Shown piece after piece: positions 4,852 to 11,968 of a DNA stretch of 11,978 nt (positions are counted from its first letter, which is position 1; every line of letters starts with the position of its first letter). The translations under genes and the position numbers were made by a program. This stretch comes from Leptospira ellisii (lineage in GTDB: Bacteria; Spirochaetota; Leptospiria; Leptospirales; Leptospiraceae). Below the pieces are notes generated by a model. The model worked only from the letters and a program-made list of their open reading frames with translations, was not told where the DNA came from and did no database searches. The stretch spans positions 1,432-13,409 of the forward strand of contig NZ_NPEF01000103.1 in assembly GCF_002811955.1 (NCBI RefSeq). Reading direction: 5' to 3'.

Positions 4852-5036
4852 TGTGGGAGGCTCGTAATCGATTCTATATGTATGGATTGTTTATAATCTT
4901 TTTCTTTTGGTTGGGCGTTGGATATGCTGTATTCGGCCTAACAGCGCTGCTGATCCTTCTTTTTCTTTCGGAATTCTCATTCAAAACCTCGAATCTGTCG
5001 GATAAACAACAAACGAAAACTAACAAATCAGTATGA
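4851..5036 (+). CDS. Small membrane protein (about 52-61 aa)
   Basis: A GTG at 4851 or an ATG at 4878 could start this ORF; the first lies in a hairpin and the second lacks a well-spaced ribosome binding site, so the start is open. From residue 10 (MYGLFIIFFFWLGVGYAVFG, then LTALLILLFLSEF) the protein has two closely spaced hydrophobic helices. A polar Ser/Thr/Lys tail (SFKTSNLSDKQQTKTNKSV) follows. Size and topology allow a holin-like, superinfection-exclusion or membrane-anchor role, but nothing in the sequence decides. Its position among early genes argues against a holin. The stop overlaps the next ATG (ATGA, 5033-5036), which supports it being real. Confidence 0.55.
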   Translation: MWEARNRFYMYGLFIIFFFWLGVGYAVFGLTALLILLFLSEFSFKTSNLSDKQQTKTNKSV

Positions 5037-5335
5037 CGTTTAGGGAAGCCGCTGTTGCAATGCGGATCACCCAAGCGACACTTCAAAAGTTGGTCCATGT
5101 CTACAGGCTCATTCGGTATGTTGAAAAATACAATTCTAAGAACCAAAGAATATTTGATCTCTCTACACAGGATATACAAAGACTCATTTCAATGAAGATG
5201 TCTTCCGGCGAGGAGACTTGGAAAGGTTTTTTGGATCTATATTTGTCTTCAGGACAATGCCCGGTTCATTCGATTCAATTCATAAAAGACGAGGACGAAG
5301 AGTTTGTAAGGGCTCATATTGATGGCTTATCTTGA
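5033..5335 (+). CDS. MerR/excisionase-like helix-turn-helix protein
   Basis: A 100-residue protein. Residues 2-54 read TFREAAVAMRITQATLQKLVHVYRLI, a charged stretch, then RIFDLSTQDIQRLISMK. This is the pattern of a MerR-type winged helix-turn-helix: a helix-turn-helix choosing 'AA..., IT..TLxKLV', a wing, and the 'R.F...DI..L' helix. Such small proteins act as excisionases or phage transcription regulators. The C-terminal half (SGEETWKGFLDLYLSSGQ... EEFVRAHIDGLS) is helical and unassigned. It is coupled to the membrane-peptide gene by ATGA and is the last gene before a likely promoter at 5332-5362, so control of the following unit is a fair guess. DNA binding is inferred from the motif only. 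Confidence 0.65.
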   Translation: MTFREAAVAMRITQATLQKLVHVYRLIRYVEKYNSKNQRIFDLSTQDIQRLISMKMSSGEETWKGFLDLYLSSGQCPVHSIQFIKDEDEEFVRAHIDGLS

Positions 5336-5362
5336 GACTGGAGTATATTATTGATGTATAAT
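5332..5362 (+). promoter_or_regulatory. Probable second rightward promoter
   Basis: TATAAT at 5357-5362 is a perfect -10. TTGAGA at 5332-5337 is a near-consensus -35, at a 19-bp spacing, slightly long. The site overlaps the end of the MerR-like gene and lies in the only real gap of the early half. It would start transcription near 5369, about 65 bases before the next gene. A short GTAAA/TTTAC hairpin (5363-5378) and a seven-T tract (5390-5396) lie in the leader, without a proper terminator stem. Confidence 0.45.
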
Positions 5363-5435
5363 GTAAATAATAGTTTACTTAGGCGGCTCTTTTTTTAGTG
5401 GTTAAAACACAAAATTAGCAAAAGGAGAATGATTG

Positions 5436-5861
5436 ATGAAAAACATTCTAAAGCTCATTGATGAAAATGGAGGATTGGAAAAGTTAAAGAACCGGGGCTT
5501 GAGAGTCAAGAATAATGGGTATATGGACCTCGTTATTGAATACATCGGAGTCGGCCCTCAGAACAAAGATGCGATTTCGGTTTTATACTCGTATGTTCAA
5601 AACGGCGATTTGATACGGGATCCGGAGGTTTGTTTTGAACTCATCGAGGAAGATTCTCTCAAAATGGATCCGTTTCTCTTTCTTCAGGACGGGTTTCGTG
5701 GAAGATATGATGAAGTATATCCACTAAATGAGGACGATTCAATTGAATCAGTATCTTTAGAACTCCAAAAGGATATTCAGAGTTTTTGCATTCAGTGGGA
5801 TAAGAACTTAAAAGATCAGAAATTTTTTGATTCGAATTATGTTCGGATAGAGGAAATCTAA
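5436..5861 (+). CDS. DUF6908-like protein of unknown function
   Basis: ATG 5436 is chosen because AAAGGAG (5421-5427) lies 8 bases upstream; a TTG at 5433 is also in frame. The 141-residue product has the order RLRVKNNGYMDLVIEYIG-like (about 22-38), then SYVQNGDLIRDPEVCFEL (about 51-68) and DPFLFLQDGFRGRYDEVY (about 76-93). This resembles a family of uncharacterised phage and plasmid proteins I remember as DUF6908 ('...MxLVIExIG...EQNGDLMxDPEMxFE...'); the name is from memory. No catalytic motif is evident. It is the first gene behind the second promoter and is coupled to the next by TAATG, so it probably belongs to the modification/packaging unit. Confidence 0.65.
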   Translation: MKNILKLIDENGGLEKLKNRGLRVKNNGYMDLVIEYIGVGPQNKDAISVLYSYVQNGDLIRDPEVCFELIEEDSLKMDPFLFLQDGFRGRYDEVYPLNEDDSIESVSLELQKDIQSFCIQWDKNLKDQKFFDSNYVRIEEI

Positions 5862-6052
5862 TGACCGGGGAGGAATTAAGATACCAAATCCAAATCATAA
5901 AACTGAGACTTTTAAGTAAGGAAATCAGTTACCAAAAGGCGAGGGAGTTAGCAACCCCTCATCTCAAAGACTTAAACGAGATAGGAAAGCGAATTGCCTC
6001 AAAACATAATCGCAGACATTATCCGCTTACCTTTACAGGAATGATGCGATGA
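5861..6052 (+). CDS. Small helical protein of unknown function (63 aa)
   Basis: The ATG overlaps the previous stop (TAATG, 5858-5863) and the stop overlaps the next start (ATGA, 6049-6052), so it is fully embedded in the operon. The product begins MTGEELRYQIQIIKLRLLSK and continues as one or two basic amphipathic helices, ending HNRRHYPLTFTGMMR. No membrane segment or metal site. No family recognised. Size and basic helices would suit a nucleic-acid-binding or adaptor role, but that is only a guess. Confidence 0.6.
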   Translation: MTGEELRYQIQIIKLRLLSKEISYQKARELATPHLKDLNEIGKRIASKHNRRHYPLTFTGMMR

Positions 6053-6432
6053 AAATATACACGAGTTACTTTGGAAATGCCCGAAAATTGCCGGAAGAGA
6101 TTCTACCAATTTCGATCGCCCGGTATGCGAGATATTGGGGAGGTCTTAAATTCCTCCCATTGGCTCCGGATTCGGATACGCTTAAGATGGAAATACAAGA
6201 ATATACAAAGAGGTATGCTGACAAACTTTCCAAACTCGAAGTGGGCGAAGTTTTGGAAGAGTTGAAAGCACTCTCTCAAGGTAAGAATATCGCTCTTTTG
6301 TGTTACGAAAAACCGGGAGATTTTTGCCACAGACGACTTGTTGCAGAATGGATTGAAAGAGAAACCGGTATTGAAGTTCCTGAATACCAAGTCTTGAAAA
6401 AAGAAGAAACGAACAAAATAAACCTTCAGTAA
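6049..6432 (+). CDS. DUF488 family protein
   Basis: A 127-residue protein matching DUF488 through its whole length. It starts with a strand and Tyr/Ser-rich KIYTSYFGNARKLP (2-15), then ISIARYARYWGG (21-32) and LKFLPLAP (33-40). The hallmark C-terminal motif is ALLCYEKPGDFCHRRLVAEWI (82-102), with Cys85 and the Cys93-His94-Arg95 triplet. The family's reaction is not established. The conserved Cys/His-Arg motif suggests a small catalytic or nucleotide-binding role, and family members are frequent in phages and mobile elements. Here it is directly coupled (TAATG) to the putative DNA-modification gene, so a linked role in modification or antirestriction is inferred. Confidence 0.85.
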   Translation: MKIYTSYFGNARKLPEEILPISIARYARYWGGLKFLPLAPDSDTLKMEIQEYTKRYADKLSKLEVGEVLEELKALSQGKNIALLCYEKPGDFCHRRLVAEWIERETGIEVPEYQVLKKEETNKINLQ

Positions 6433-7736
6433 TGGGGTTTATTGGTTCTTTCCCTCCCGAAGCCAGGGCAATCCTCGTCGATTTGCTTTCGAAGGTTGAG
6501 AAATCACAAAAAATCTTCGTGGGTTGCTCTGGTAATTTTACAATCGATCGAATCCTTTCCGGCCTCGGTTACAAAGTTCATTCAAACGACGTTTCCCTCT
6601 ATTCCAAGTTGATTGCGGATATTATCCTCAATCAGAATACTTCCGTAAAATGCAGTGACCCTGTATATAATTCTGTTTTTTGCCAATGGTCGAAAGATTC
6701 AAAATTTCAAAACCTTGTGGAGGTGATGTTTGTTTTGAAAACATCGAAGTTTCGGCCTCAAAAGAACGATTTCCAAAAGGAAATGTGGGAATCGTATTTG
6801 GAAAAAGGATTGGAGTTTTACGAACAAACCCTAAAGAAATTTGAAGCAGGAGGAGTCTTTGAATTCAAAATAGAGTCATTTTACTTTGGAGACTTTCTAA
6901 AACACGTCCAAAACAGCGATGGAGTGAGTGTTCTTTTTGCGCCTACCTACAAAGGAGGATATGAAAAGATTTATAAAACGGTCGAAGAAGTATTCGAATA
7001 TGAAAAAGCTACTTACAACGTTTTTGATAGCAAGTCGGCTGAAAAAACTTATTTGAATCTTTTAGAATCCGGAAGATCCGTAATCTATTCAGATATTGAC
7101 TTCCCTGAGCTGTCGGACTTCAAAAAAGGGGTGGTGCGCTATTCGAACAAGAAGGATGTTTCCCTTTATTCAAGTCTTGATTCTGAGAAGACCTACTTCT
7201 TTATTCCAAATTCCGAGCGGGAAAAAACATCCCTCCAAATTGTCCGGAACGACTTTCAATTCTTTGAAAACGCAAAAATCGAAATAGCCAAAGTCCCATC
7301 AGACCTAATTTTCCACTACAAACATATATTCATGTCCTCGCGTGTAAACTACTCAGATCAAGAAGACTTTGGAATTGCATTTCTTGTAGACGGACATGTT
7401 TTCGGATTTGCCGGTTTCAAAAAGTTTATGAGTAGTATGAAACATGTTTTCGTTTCATCCGATTTTGTCGTAAAATCCGGAGAGAAAAGACTCTCTAAAC
7501 TTCTTATCATGCTTCTTCTTTCAAAAGAGGTAAAGAAATTCCTCATAAGGGAGTATTTACACTCATACAAAGGTGTTCAGACCTCAGTATATACTCCTCA
7601 CCCGGTTTCGATGAAATACAGAGGGGTATTCGAACTTGCCGAAAGAAAAAAGGGGAAACTGGTTTATCGCCAAGAATTCACAAACGCGTCAATGGATGAA
7701 ATATTCAAGACATGGTTCAAGACAAAGAGGAAATAA
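6432..7736 (+). CDS. Putative antirestriction adenine methyltransferase-like protein with C-terminal GNAT/Mom-like half
   Basis: A 434-residue two-part protein. The N-terminal half looks like a Rossmann methyltransferase: FVGCSGNF (29-36) as motif I and HSNDVSLYS (50-58) after it. FEFKIESFYFGDF (143-155) leads to APTYKGGYEKIY (170-181), at the place of the adenine-methylase (D/N/S)PPY motif IV. The C-terminal half contains DFGIAFLVDGHVFGFAGF (312-329), RLSKLLIMLLLSKE (353-366) and TPHPVSMKYRGVFEL (388-402), a pattern like GNAT/Mom-type transferases. The order agrees, from memory, with actinophage proteins annotated 'putative antirestriction adenine methyltransferase', whose motif IV is usually FPPFY-like. 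Here a Pro is replaced by Ala, so plain methylation is doubtful. Likely role: modifying phage DNA against restriction. The next gene overlaps its 3' end by 25 bp. Confidence 0.75.
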   Translation: MGFIGSFPPEARAILVDLLSKVEKSQKIFVGCSGNFTIDRILSGLGYKVHSNDVSLYSKLIADIILNQNTSVKCSDPVYNSVFCQWSKDSKFQNLVEVMFVLKTSKFRPQKNDFQKEMWESYLEKGLEFYEQTLKKFEAGGVFEFKIESFYFGDFLKHVQNSDGVSVLFAPTYKGGYEKIYKTVEEVFEYEKATYNVFDSKSAEKTYLNLLESGRSVIYSDIDFPELSDFKKGVVRYSNKKDVSLYSSLDSEKTYFFIPNSEREKTSLQIVRNDFQFFENAKIEIAKVPSDLIFHYKHIFMSSRVNYSDQEDFGIAFLVDGHVFGFAGFKKFMSSMKHVFVSSDFVVKSGEKRLSKLLIMLLLSKEVKKFLIREYLHSYKGVQTSVYTPHPVSMKYRGVFELAERKKGKLVYRQEFTNASMDEIFKTWFKTKRK

Positions 7737-8461
7737 ACGGAAAGCTCCGTGAAATCAACCAATTCATAGCCCCTTATCAATTGGCCTGGGTGGATCCGGT
7801 TAAAGACTGCGAACTGCTTTCTGTCAATGCAAGGTATATGACGCCGGATCAGATGAATCGTTTGGTTGAAAACGTCAAAAAAGACGGATTCCTTTCGCAG
7901 CTTCCTTTTGGAGTAAGGATTGAAGAAAAATTCAGGATTATTTCTGGAAACCACAGAGTAACAGCTTCCATAAAGGCAAATCTTCCCGCGATTCTCATCC
8001 TTTACATCGAGGATATCGATTCACAAAGGGAACTTGCGATACAACTTTCTCACAATTCGATTACAGGTCAGGACGATTTAGGAATTCTAAAAAACCTTTA
8101 TCTTCAAATCAAAGAAATCGATTGGAAATCATACTCCGGAATCGATGAACAGGCCCTTTTGAATTATCAAATTCCTGAACTCGTTCCGATTTCAGAATCC
8201 GACATTCAGTTAAATGAAATTCGTCTTTTCTATGCGGACTTTGATTTAAAGAGAATCGATCTGACTTTAGAGGCCCTAGAGAAGAAACTCATAGATACGA
8301 TGCGGGACCGAGTTGTTCTCGGAGAATTCGAAAGATTCATTGAAGTGATGACCGAGGTCAAAAAAAGGTTCAATGTCAAAAACCATTCGGTCGCGTTTCT
8401 GAAGATGATTGAAATTTGCGAAGAATGGATCCAAACAAACGACGACGAAATATGTGCCTAA
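7712..8461 (+). CDS. ParB/Srx-domain protein
   Basis: A 249-residue protein with a ParB-like N-terminal domain (about 28-115). It has LLSVNARYMTPDQMNRLVENVKKDGF (35-60), then RIISGNHRVTASIKA (75-89) holding the family's G-x-H-R-x-x-A nucleotide-binding motif, and ELAIQLSHNSITGQDD (about 107-122). The ParB/Srx fold binds or hydrolyses nucleotides. Phage members occur next to terminases and DNA-modification enzymes and are often called ParB-like nucleases. The second half (about 150-249) is helical with no centromere-binding helix-turn-helix, so this is not a plasmid partition ParB. The ATG 7712 overlaps the preceding gene by 25 bp and lacks a clear ribosome binding site. It ends inside the start of the small terminase gene, linking modification and packaging. 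Confidence 0.8.
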   Translation: MVQDKEEINGKLREINQFIAPYQLAWVDPVKDCELLSVNARYMTPDQMNRLVENVKKDGFLSQLPFGVRIEEKFRIISGNHRVTASIKANLPAILILYIEDIDSQRELAIQLSHNSITGQDDLGILKNLYLQIKEIDWKSYSGIDEQALLNYQIPELVPISESDIQLNEIRLFYADFDLKRIDLTLEALEKKLIDTMRDRVVLGEFERFIEVMTEVKKRFNVKNHSVAFLKMIEICEEWIQTNDDEICA

Positions 8462-8882
8462 AAATAGCGGAAGACCTTCCAAATTAACAAAAGCCGTAAA
8501 AGAAAAGTTCTTTGCCGCGATTTCAAACGGACATACCTACGAGTCTTCCTGTGCTCTTGCTGGAATCTCAGAACGCGCTTTCTATCAATGGAAAGCGAAA
8601 GGAACCGATGCTAGTGAAAAACGAAATTCTGAATATGTGCAATTTGTGCAGGAACTTGCGGAAAAGGAAGCACTCGCAAAGATAAAACTCCTAAGTGATA
8701 TTCAAAAATCGGATTCCTGGCAAGCGAAAGCCTGGATTCTCGAACGAAGGTGGCCGGAAGAGTGGGGAAGAAAGGATAAGGTTTCCATCGAGAAAGAAAT
8801 CGAGCAGGTAATTGTATATCTTCCCGATAACGGAAGAACTCAAATCGAAGGAAAAACGAATAAAGACACTTCCTCCGATTGA
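8454..8882 (+). CDS. terS: Phage terminase small subunit
   Basis: I choose GTG 8454 because it yields the typical opening MPKNSGRPSKLT and overlaps the stop of the ParB-like gene. A TTG at 8409 in the same frame would add 15 residues. The 142-residue protein has a helix-turn-helix at about 22-50 (AAISNGHTYESSCALAGISERAFYQWKAKG) and a helical oligomerisation region (YVQFVQELAEKEALAKIKLL). It then has AWILERRWPEEWGRKD (about 93-108), a very common small-terminase signature. It recognises the packaging site and delivers DNA to the large subunit. The stop overlaps the TTG start of the large terminase (8879-8882). A short inverted repeat within the gene (8576-8597) could be part of a pac/cos region, but that is unproven. 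Confidence 0.85.
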   Translation: MPKNSGRPSKLTKAVKEKFFAAISNGHTYESSCALAGISERAFYQWKAKGTDASEKRNSEYVQFVQELAEKEALAKIKLLSDIQKSDSWQAKAWILERRWPEEWGRKDKVSIEKEIEQVIVYLPDNGRTQIEGKTNKDTSSD

Positions 8883-10279
8883 CGACAAAGTCCCGGATCA
8901 TACTAGCCCAACCGGGTCCACAGGAAAGATTTCTTTCAACTCCTGCGGACATCGCATTTTTTGGAGGGGCGAAAGGGGGAGGGAAGTCATATGCAATTAC
9001 GATCGATCCTCTCCGATACATCCACATTCCAAAATTCAACGCGGTCTTTTTTCGGAAGAACTCAACGGATCTCCGAAAGCCCGGCGGCCTTTGGGATGAG
9101 GCAAACAATCTTTATCCACTTCTTGGCGGAATCGCCCGAGAGTCTCCGGCCCTTGAATATAGGATTCAAAAAGCAAGTATTCAATACCATCACCTTCAAT
9201 TGGAGAAAACAAAATTCAGTTGGGAAGGTTCTCAGGTTGCAGGGTTTTACTTTGACGAATGCAATCAATTCTCCGAAGACACGTTCTTCTTTATGGGTTC
9301 CCGTAACCGATCGGGAAGCGGAGTTTTACCGTATGTTCGGGCGACTTGCAATCCCGACCCTGATTCTTGGATCAGGCGATTCTTAGACTGGTGGATCGAC
9401 CGAGACTCAGGATTTCCGATCTCCGAACGGGATGGAAAGATTCGTTATTTTCTAAGAGTCAAAAACGAATTCTATTTCGCGGATTCTAAAAAAGAACTCA
9501 TTCACTCCTTTCGCGACTTCACGGAATCGGACATCCGATCAGTTACGTTCATTAAGTCCTCTGTATATGATAACAAAATCCTTTTAGATAAAAACCCTGG
9601 GTATTTGGCAAACCTCAAGTCAATGGCCGACTATGAGAGGGAAAGATACCTTGATGGAAATTGGAATGCACGTCCAGTCGCGGGGAAGGTCTTCAACCGT
9701 CATTGGTTTGGTCATGCGCCTGAGTTTCCAACGGATATCCGGTTATTCCGATTTTGGGATTTGGCCGCAACGGTGAAAAAAACAAATAAAGATGATCCGG
9801 ATTTTACAGCGACAGCGATTGGAGGGATGAAAGACGGGATTTTGTATCTGAAATTTGAGCAGAATCGTCTTGCTTGGCATGACGTAAAGAAATGGATCGA
9901 GAGAGAATCCGAACTCGATAAAATCCAATACGCAAAGTACGGGAAAGTAAAAGTGGGAGTCGAGAAAGAACCCGGAGCAACCGGTAAAGGTGCGGCCGAA
10001 GACATTATAACGTTACTCGCAGAAATAGGAGTGGAGTGCGTTTCATATCCGGCCAATGGAGACAAACTTTCACGCGCTTTGCCTTGGGCGGGTCTCGCCG
10101 GCATTGGAAAAGTAGTCATAGTCAATAGTCCAAATACTTCCATTGAGACAATTCTTTCCACTCTTCACAACTTTGTTGGAGATGGAAAAGGCCACGATGA
10201 TATCGTCGATGCCGGATCCGGAGTTTACTATATGTCGATTGAGAAAAATTTCGTAGCATCCTTCGGCCTTGCGACCTAA
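8879..10279 (+). CDS. terL: Phage terminase large subunit (packaging ATPase and nuclease)
   Basis: A 466-residue packaging motor that translocates DNA into the prohead through the portal. The TTG start overlaps the small terminase stop. ATPase half: Walker A GGAKGGGKS (29-37), Walker B FYFDE (123-127, with catalytic Glu127), and coupling motif ATCNP (155-159). Nuclease half, RNase-H-like Terminase_6C type: FWDLAAT with Asp294, VGVEKEPGATGKG with Glu362 (359-371), and GHDDIVDAGSG (438-448) supplying the metal-binding Asp residues 440/441 and 444. All essential elements are intact and the length is normal for the family, so the gene should be functional. It is coupled to the small subunit and followed by a 140-bp gap and the portal. 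Confidence 0.95.
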   Translation: MTTKSRIILAQPGPQERFLSTPADIAFFGGAKGGGKSYAITIDPLRYIHIPKFNAVFFRKNSTDLRKPGGLWDEANNLYPLLGGIARESPALEYRIQKASIQYHHLQLEKTKFSWEGSQVAGFYFDECNQFSEDTFFFMGSRNRSGSGVLPYVRATCNPDPDSWIRRFLDWWIDRDSGFPISERDGKIRYFLRVKNEFYFADSKKELIHSFRDFTESDIRSVTFIKSSVYDNKILLDKNPGYLANLKSMADYERERYLDGNWNARPVAGKVFNRHWFGHAPEFPTDIRLFRFWDLAATVKKTNKDDPDFTATAIGGMKDGILYLKFEQNRLAWHDVKKWIERESELDKIQYAKYGKVKVGVEKEPGATGKGAAEDIITLLAEIGVECVSYPANGDKLSRALPWAGLAGIGKVVIVNSPNTSIETILSTLHNFVGDGKGHDDIVDAGSGVYYMSIEKNFVASFGLAT

Positions 10280-10289
10280 TGGAAAAATC

Positions 10290-10400
10290 ATGAATTCAAC
10301 TGACTGTTTTCCATCCGTAAGATACAGTAAAAATAGGCCATTTGAAAAAGAAGAATTCAAAGCGGTCCTTACGTTGGACTCTTTCTCGAAAAAGGGGTAG
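10290..10400 (+). CDS. Tiny ORF between terminase and portal (36 aa)
   Basis: ATG 10290 is preceded by GGAAAA at about 7 bases and the frame runs 36 codons to TAG 10398-10400. The product (MNSTDCFPSVRYSKNR...) is polar with no recognised motif. An even shorter frame beginning at 10279 on the terminase stop (TAATG, four codons) ends on this ATG as ATGA, so ribosomes could be handed on. It may equally be an untranslated spacer. The remaining gap up to 10420 shows no promoter or terminator. Confidence 0.3.
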   Translation: MNSTDCFPSVRYSKNRPFEKEEFKAVLTLDSFSKKG

Positions 10401-10420
10401 TAGATTGATTTTAGAAATTC

Positions 10421-11968
10421 ATGACTGAAACAAAAGACTACGAAATCATAATGAGCCGGAGACATCCGGACATCGCTTCCAAGATTGCTGCTTGGGAGTT
10501 AATCCATGATTCGTTTCTCGGCGGCCTCTCATATATCCAAAAAAATCACCTCTTCCAATACTCCAAAGAGAATACTTTCTCCTACGAAAATAGAAAAAAA
10601 CGTTCCGTATTTCTAAACCATACTTCTCCGATCGTAGAAGCACTGACAGGCCTTATCTTTGATACAAACCCGATAAGAGAGATCCCTGAATCCATAAAGC
10701 CATTTCTTGAAAAGGCAAATGAACGTCAAAGTATGAATGAGTTCATGCAAGAAGTGGCGACCAAATCGCTTCTTTGCACTTGCGCGGTCCTTGTTGATTC
10801 ACCGACGTTTGATCCGGAAGCAGTAAGGACCCAAGCGGATATAAACGAACAGGGACTACGGCCGTATTGTGTATTGTATGATCTCGGACAGATTCGAGAT
10901 TTCGCAATCGACGAAAAAGGGTCACTTCTTTGGGTGTTACTCGATAATTCGTATCTTGATGACGAAGATCCATTCTCTGAACGCAAAAAAATTGTAGATT
11001 ACCGTCTTTGGACGAAAGTCTACTACCAAGATTTCACTCGAAACAAAGACGGAAAAATCATCGCCGGGGAAGAAATTCCGCATTCGTTAAACCGGGTGCC
11101 TTTGATTTTCATCTCTTGGTCCGACAATGATTCAGGGCCGATCAGCCAGACTGTATTTGAAGACATTTCGATCATCGATCGAAAAATATATAACCTTTTG
11201 TCCGTTGAAGATGAAGTTATCTATTCAGGCGCATTCAAGATTTTTGTCTATCCCGGTATCCTTCCAGAAAAACTCGAAAAAGAGGGTATCGGAAGTCTTT
11301 CCTTTATAACCTACGACAAGGAATCAAGCTCTACACCTTCTTTTATCGGCCCTGGCATCGAAGACTTAAATGGACTCGGAATCGTTGTTGACCGTCTTTC
11401 AAAAAAGATACTTCAAAAAGTCGGCCTTGATAAAGATCAGGAAAAAAGCGGGCCGCAGTCCGGAATTGCAAAGTCCTTAGAATTCCGAGAGGCAAAGGCT
11501 TTCCTACATTCCGGAGCCACTCGGCTTGAAAAGTGTGAGTCCGTCATTTTCGAATTATTTTCACTTTGGCAAAATTCCGAAGTTTCCAAAGACCAAATTA
11601 AAATTACATATCAAAAGAAATTCGAAACAATTGATATCGCCGAAACAGTAAAAACCCTTCTTTCCATATTCGATTCTCTCTCATACACAGCGGTCAAAAA
11701 GAAAATCGCAAAAGAAATTCTCAGTAAAATTTTCCCCGATCTTTCTGAAAAAGAAAAATCTGAACTCTTTTCTGAGATCGATTCCGCCAACGACGAAACT
11801 CTCCCTGGATTTATGGAAAAGTTTCTTAGTGAAACCCAGAACAGCAATCATACGGCCACTTCCTCCGATATGGAAAGTAAACATCAAAACCAAACTGACA
11901 TTACACGGGGAGCGTCCTCGAAACAAACGCAAACGCGCACGGCAAAAAGCCGAGAACAGGTAGCATAG
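10421..11968 (+). CDS. Phage portal protein (DUF4055-like)
   Basis: A 515-residue protein in the portal position right after the large terminase. The N-terminal part reads HPDIASKIAAWELIHDSFLGG (15-35), YENRKKRSVFLNHTSPIVEALTGLIFDTNP (about 55-84). This is the 'W..i.D...G....Y..R..rA.fyn.t...v..l.G..F...P' pattern of DUF4055/portal-like proteins. The middle region is alpha/beta with SLNRVPLIFISW (about 223-234). The long helical segment after residue 310 (LNGLGIVVDRLSKKILQKVGLD) suits a portal stem/clip. The last 60 residues are Ser/Thr/Gln/Lys-rich and probably disordered. It forms the dodecameric DNA channel of the capsid and docks the terminase. No clear Shine-Dalgarno precedes ATG 10421. 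Family call from memory. Confidence 0.75.
   Translation: MTETKDYEIIMSRRHPDIASKIAAWELIHDSFLGGLSYIQKNHLFQYSKENTFSYENRKKRSVFLNHTSPIVEALTGLIFDTNPIREIPESIKPFLEKANERQSMNEFMQEVATKSLLCTCAVLVDSPTFDPEAVRTQADINEQGLRPYCVLYDLGQIRDFAIDEKGSLLWVLLDNSYLDDEDPFSERKKIVDYRLWTKVYYQDFTRNKDGKIIAGEEIPHSLNRVPLIFISWSDNDSGPISQTVFEDISIIDRKIYNLLSVEDEVIYSGAFKIFVYPGILPEKLEKEGIGSLSFITYDKESSSTPSFIGPGIEDLNGLGIVVDRLSKKILQKVGLDKDQEKSGPQSGIAKSLEFREAKAFLHSGATRLEKCESVIFELFSLWQNSEVSKDQIKITYQKKFETIDIAETVKTLLSIFDSLSYTAVKKKIAKEILSKIFPDLSEKEKSELFSEIDSANDETLPGFMEKFLSETQNSNHTATSSDMESKHQNQTDITRGASSKQTQTRTAKSREQVA

Noticed and set aside
5363..5396. GTAAA/TTTAC hairpin plus seven T as a terminator
   Set aside because: The stem has only five A/T-rich pairs and is separated from the T-run by more than ten unpaired bases.
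8611..9108. 165-residue minus-strand ORF across the terminase genes
   Set aside because: It is antisense to the small terminase and to the Walker A region of the large terminase, both clearly real.
9712..10161. 149-residue minus-strand ORF
   Set aside because: It is antisense to the nuclease domain of the large terminase, whose catalytic residues are intact.
10288..10424. TCATGAATT (10288-10296) and AATTCATGA (10416-10424) as an inverted repeat flanking the gap
   Set aside because: The arms are short, A/T-rich, partly palindromic themselves and include start codons; probably chance.
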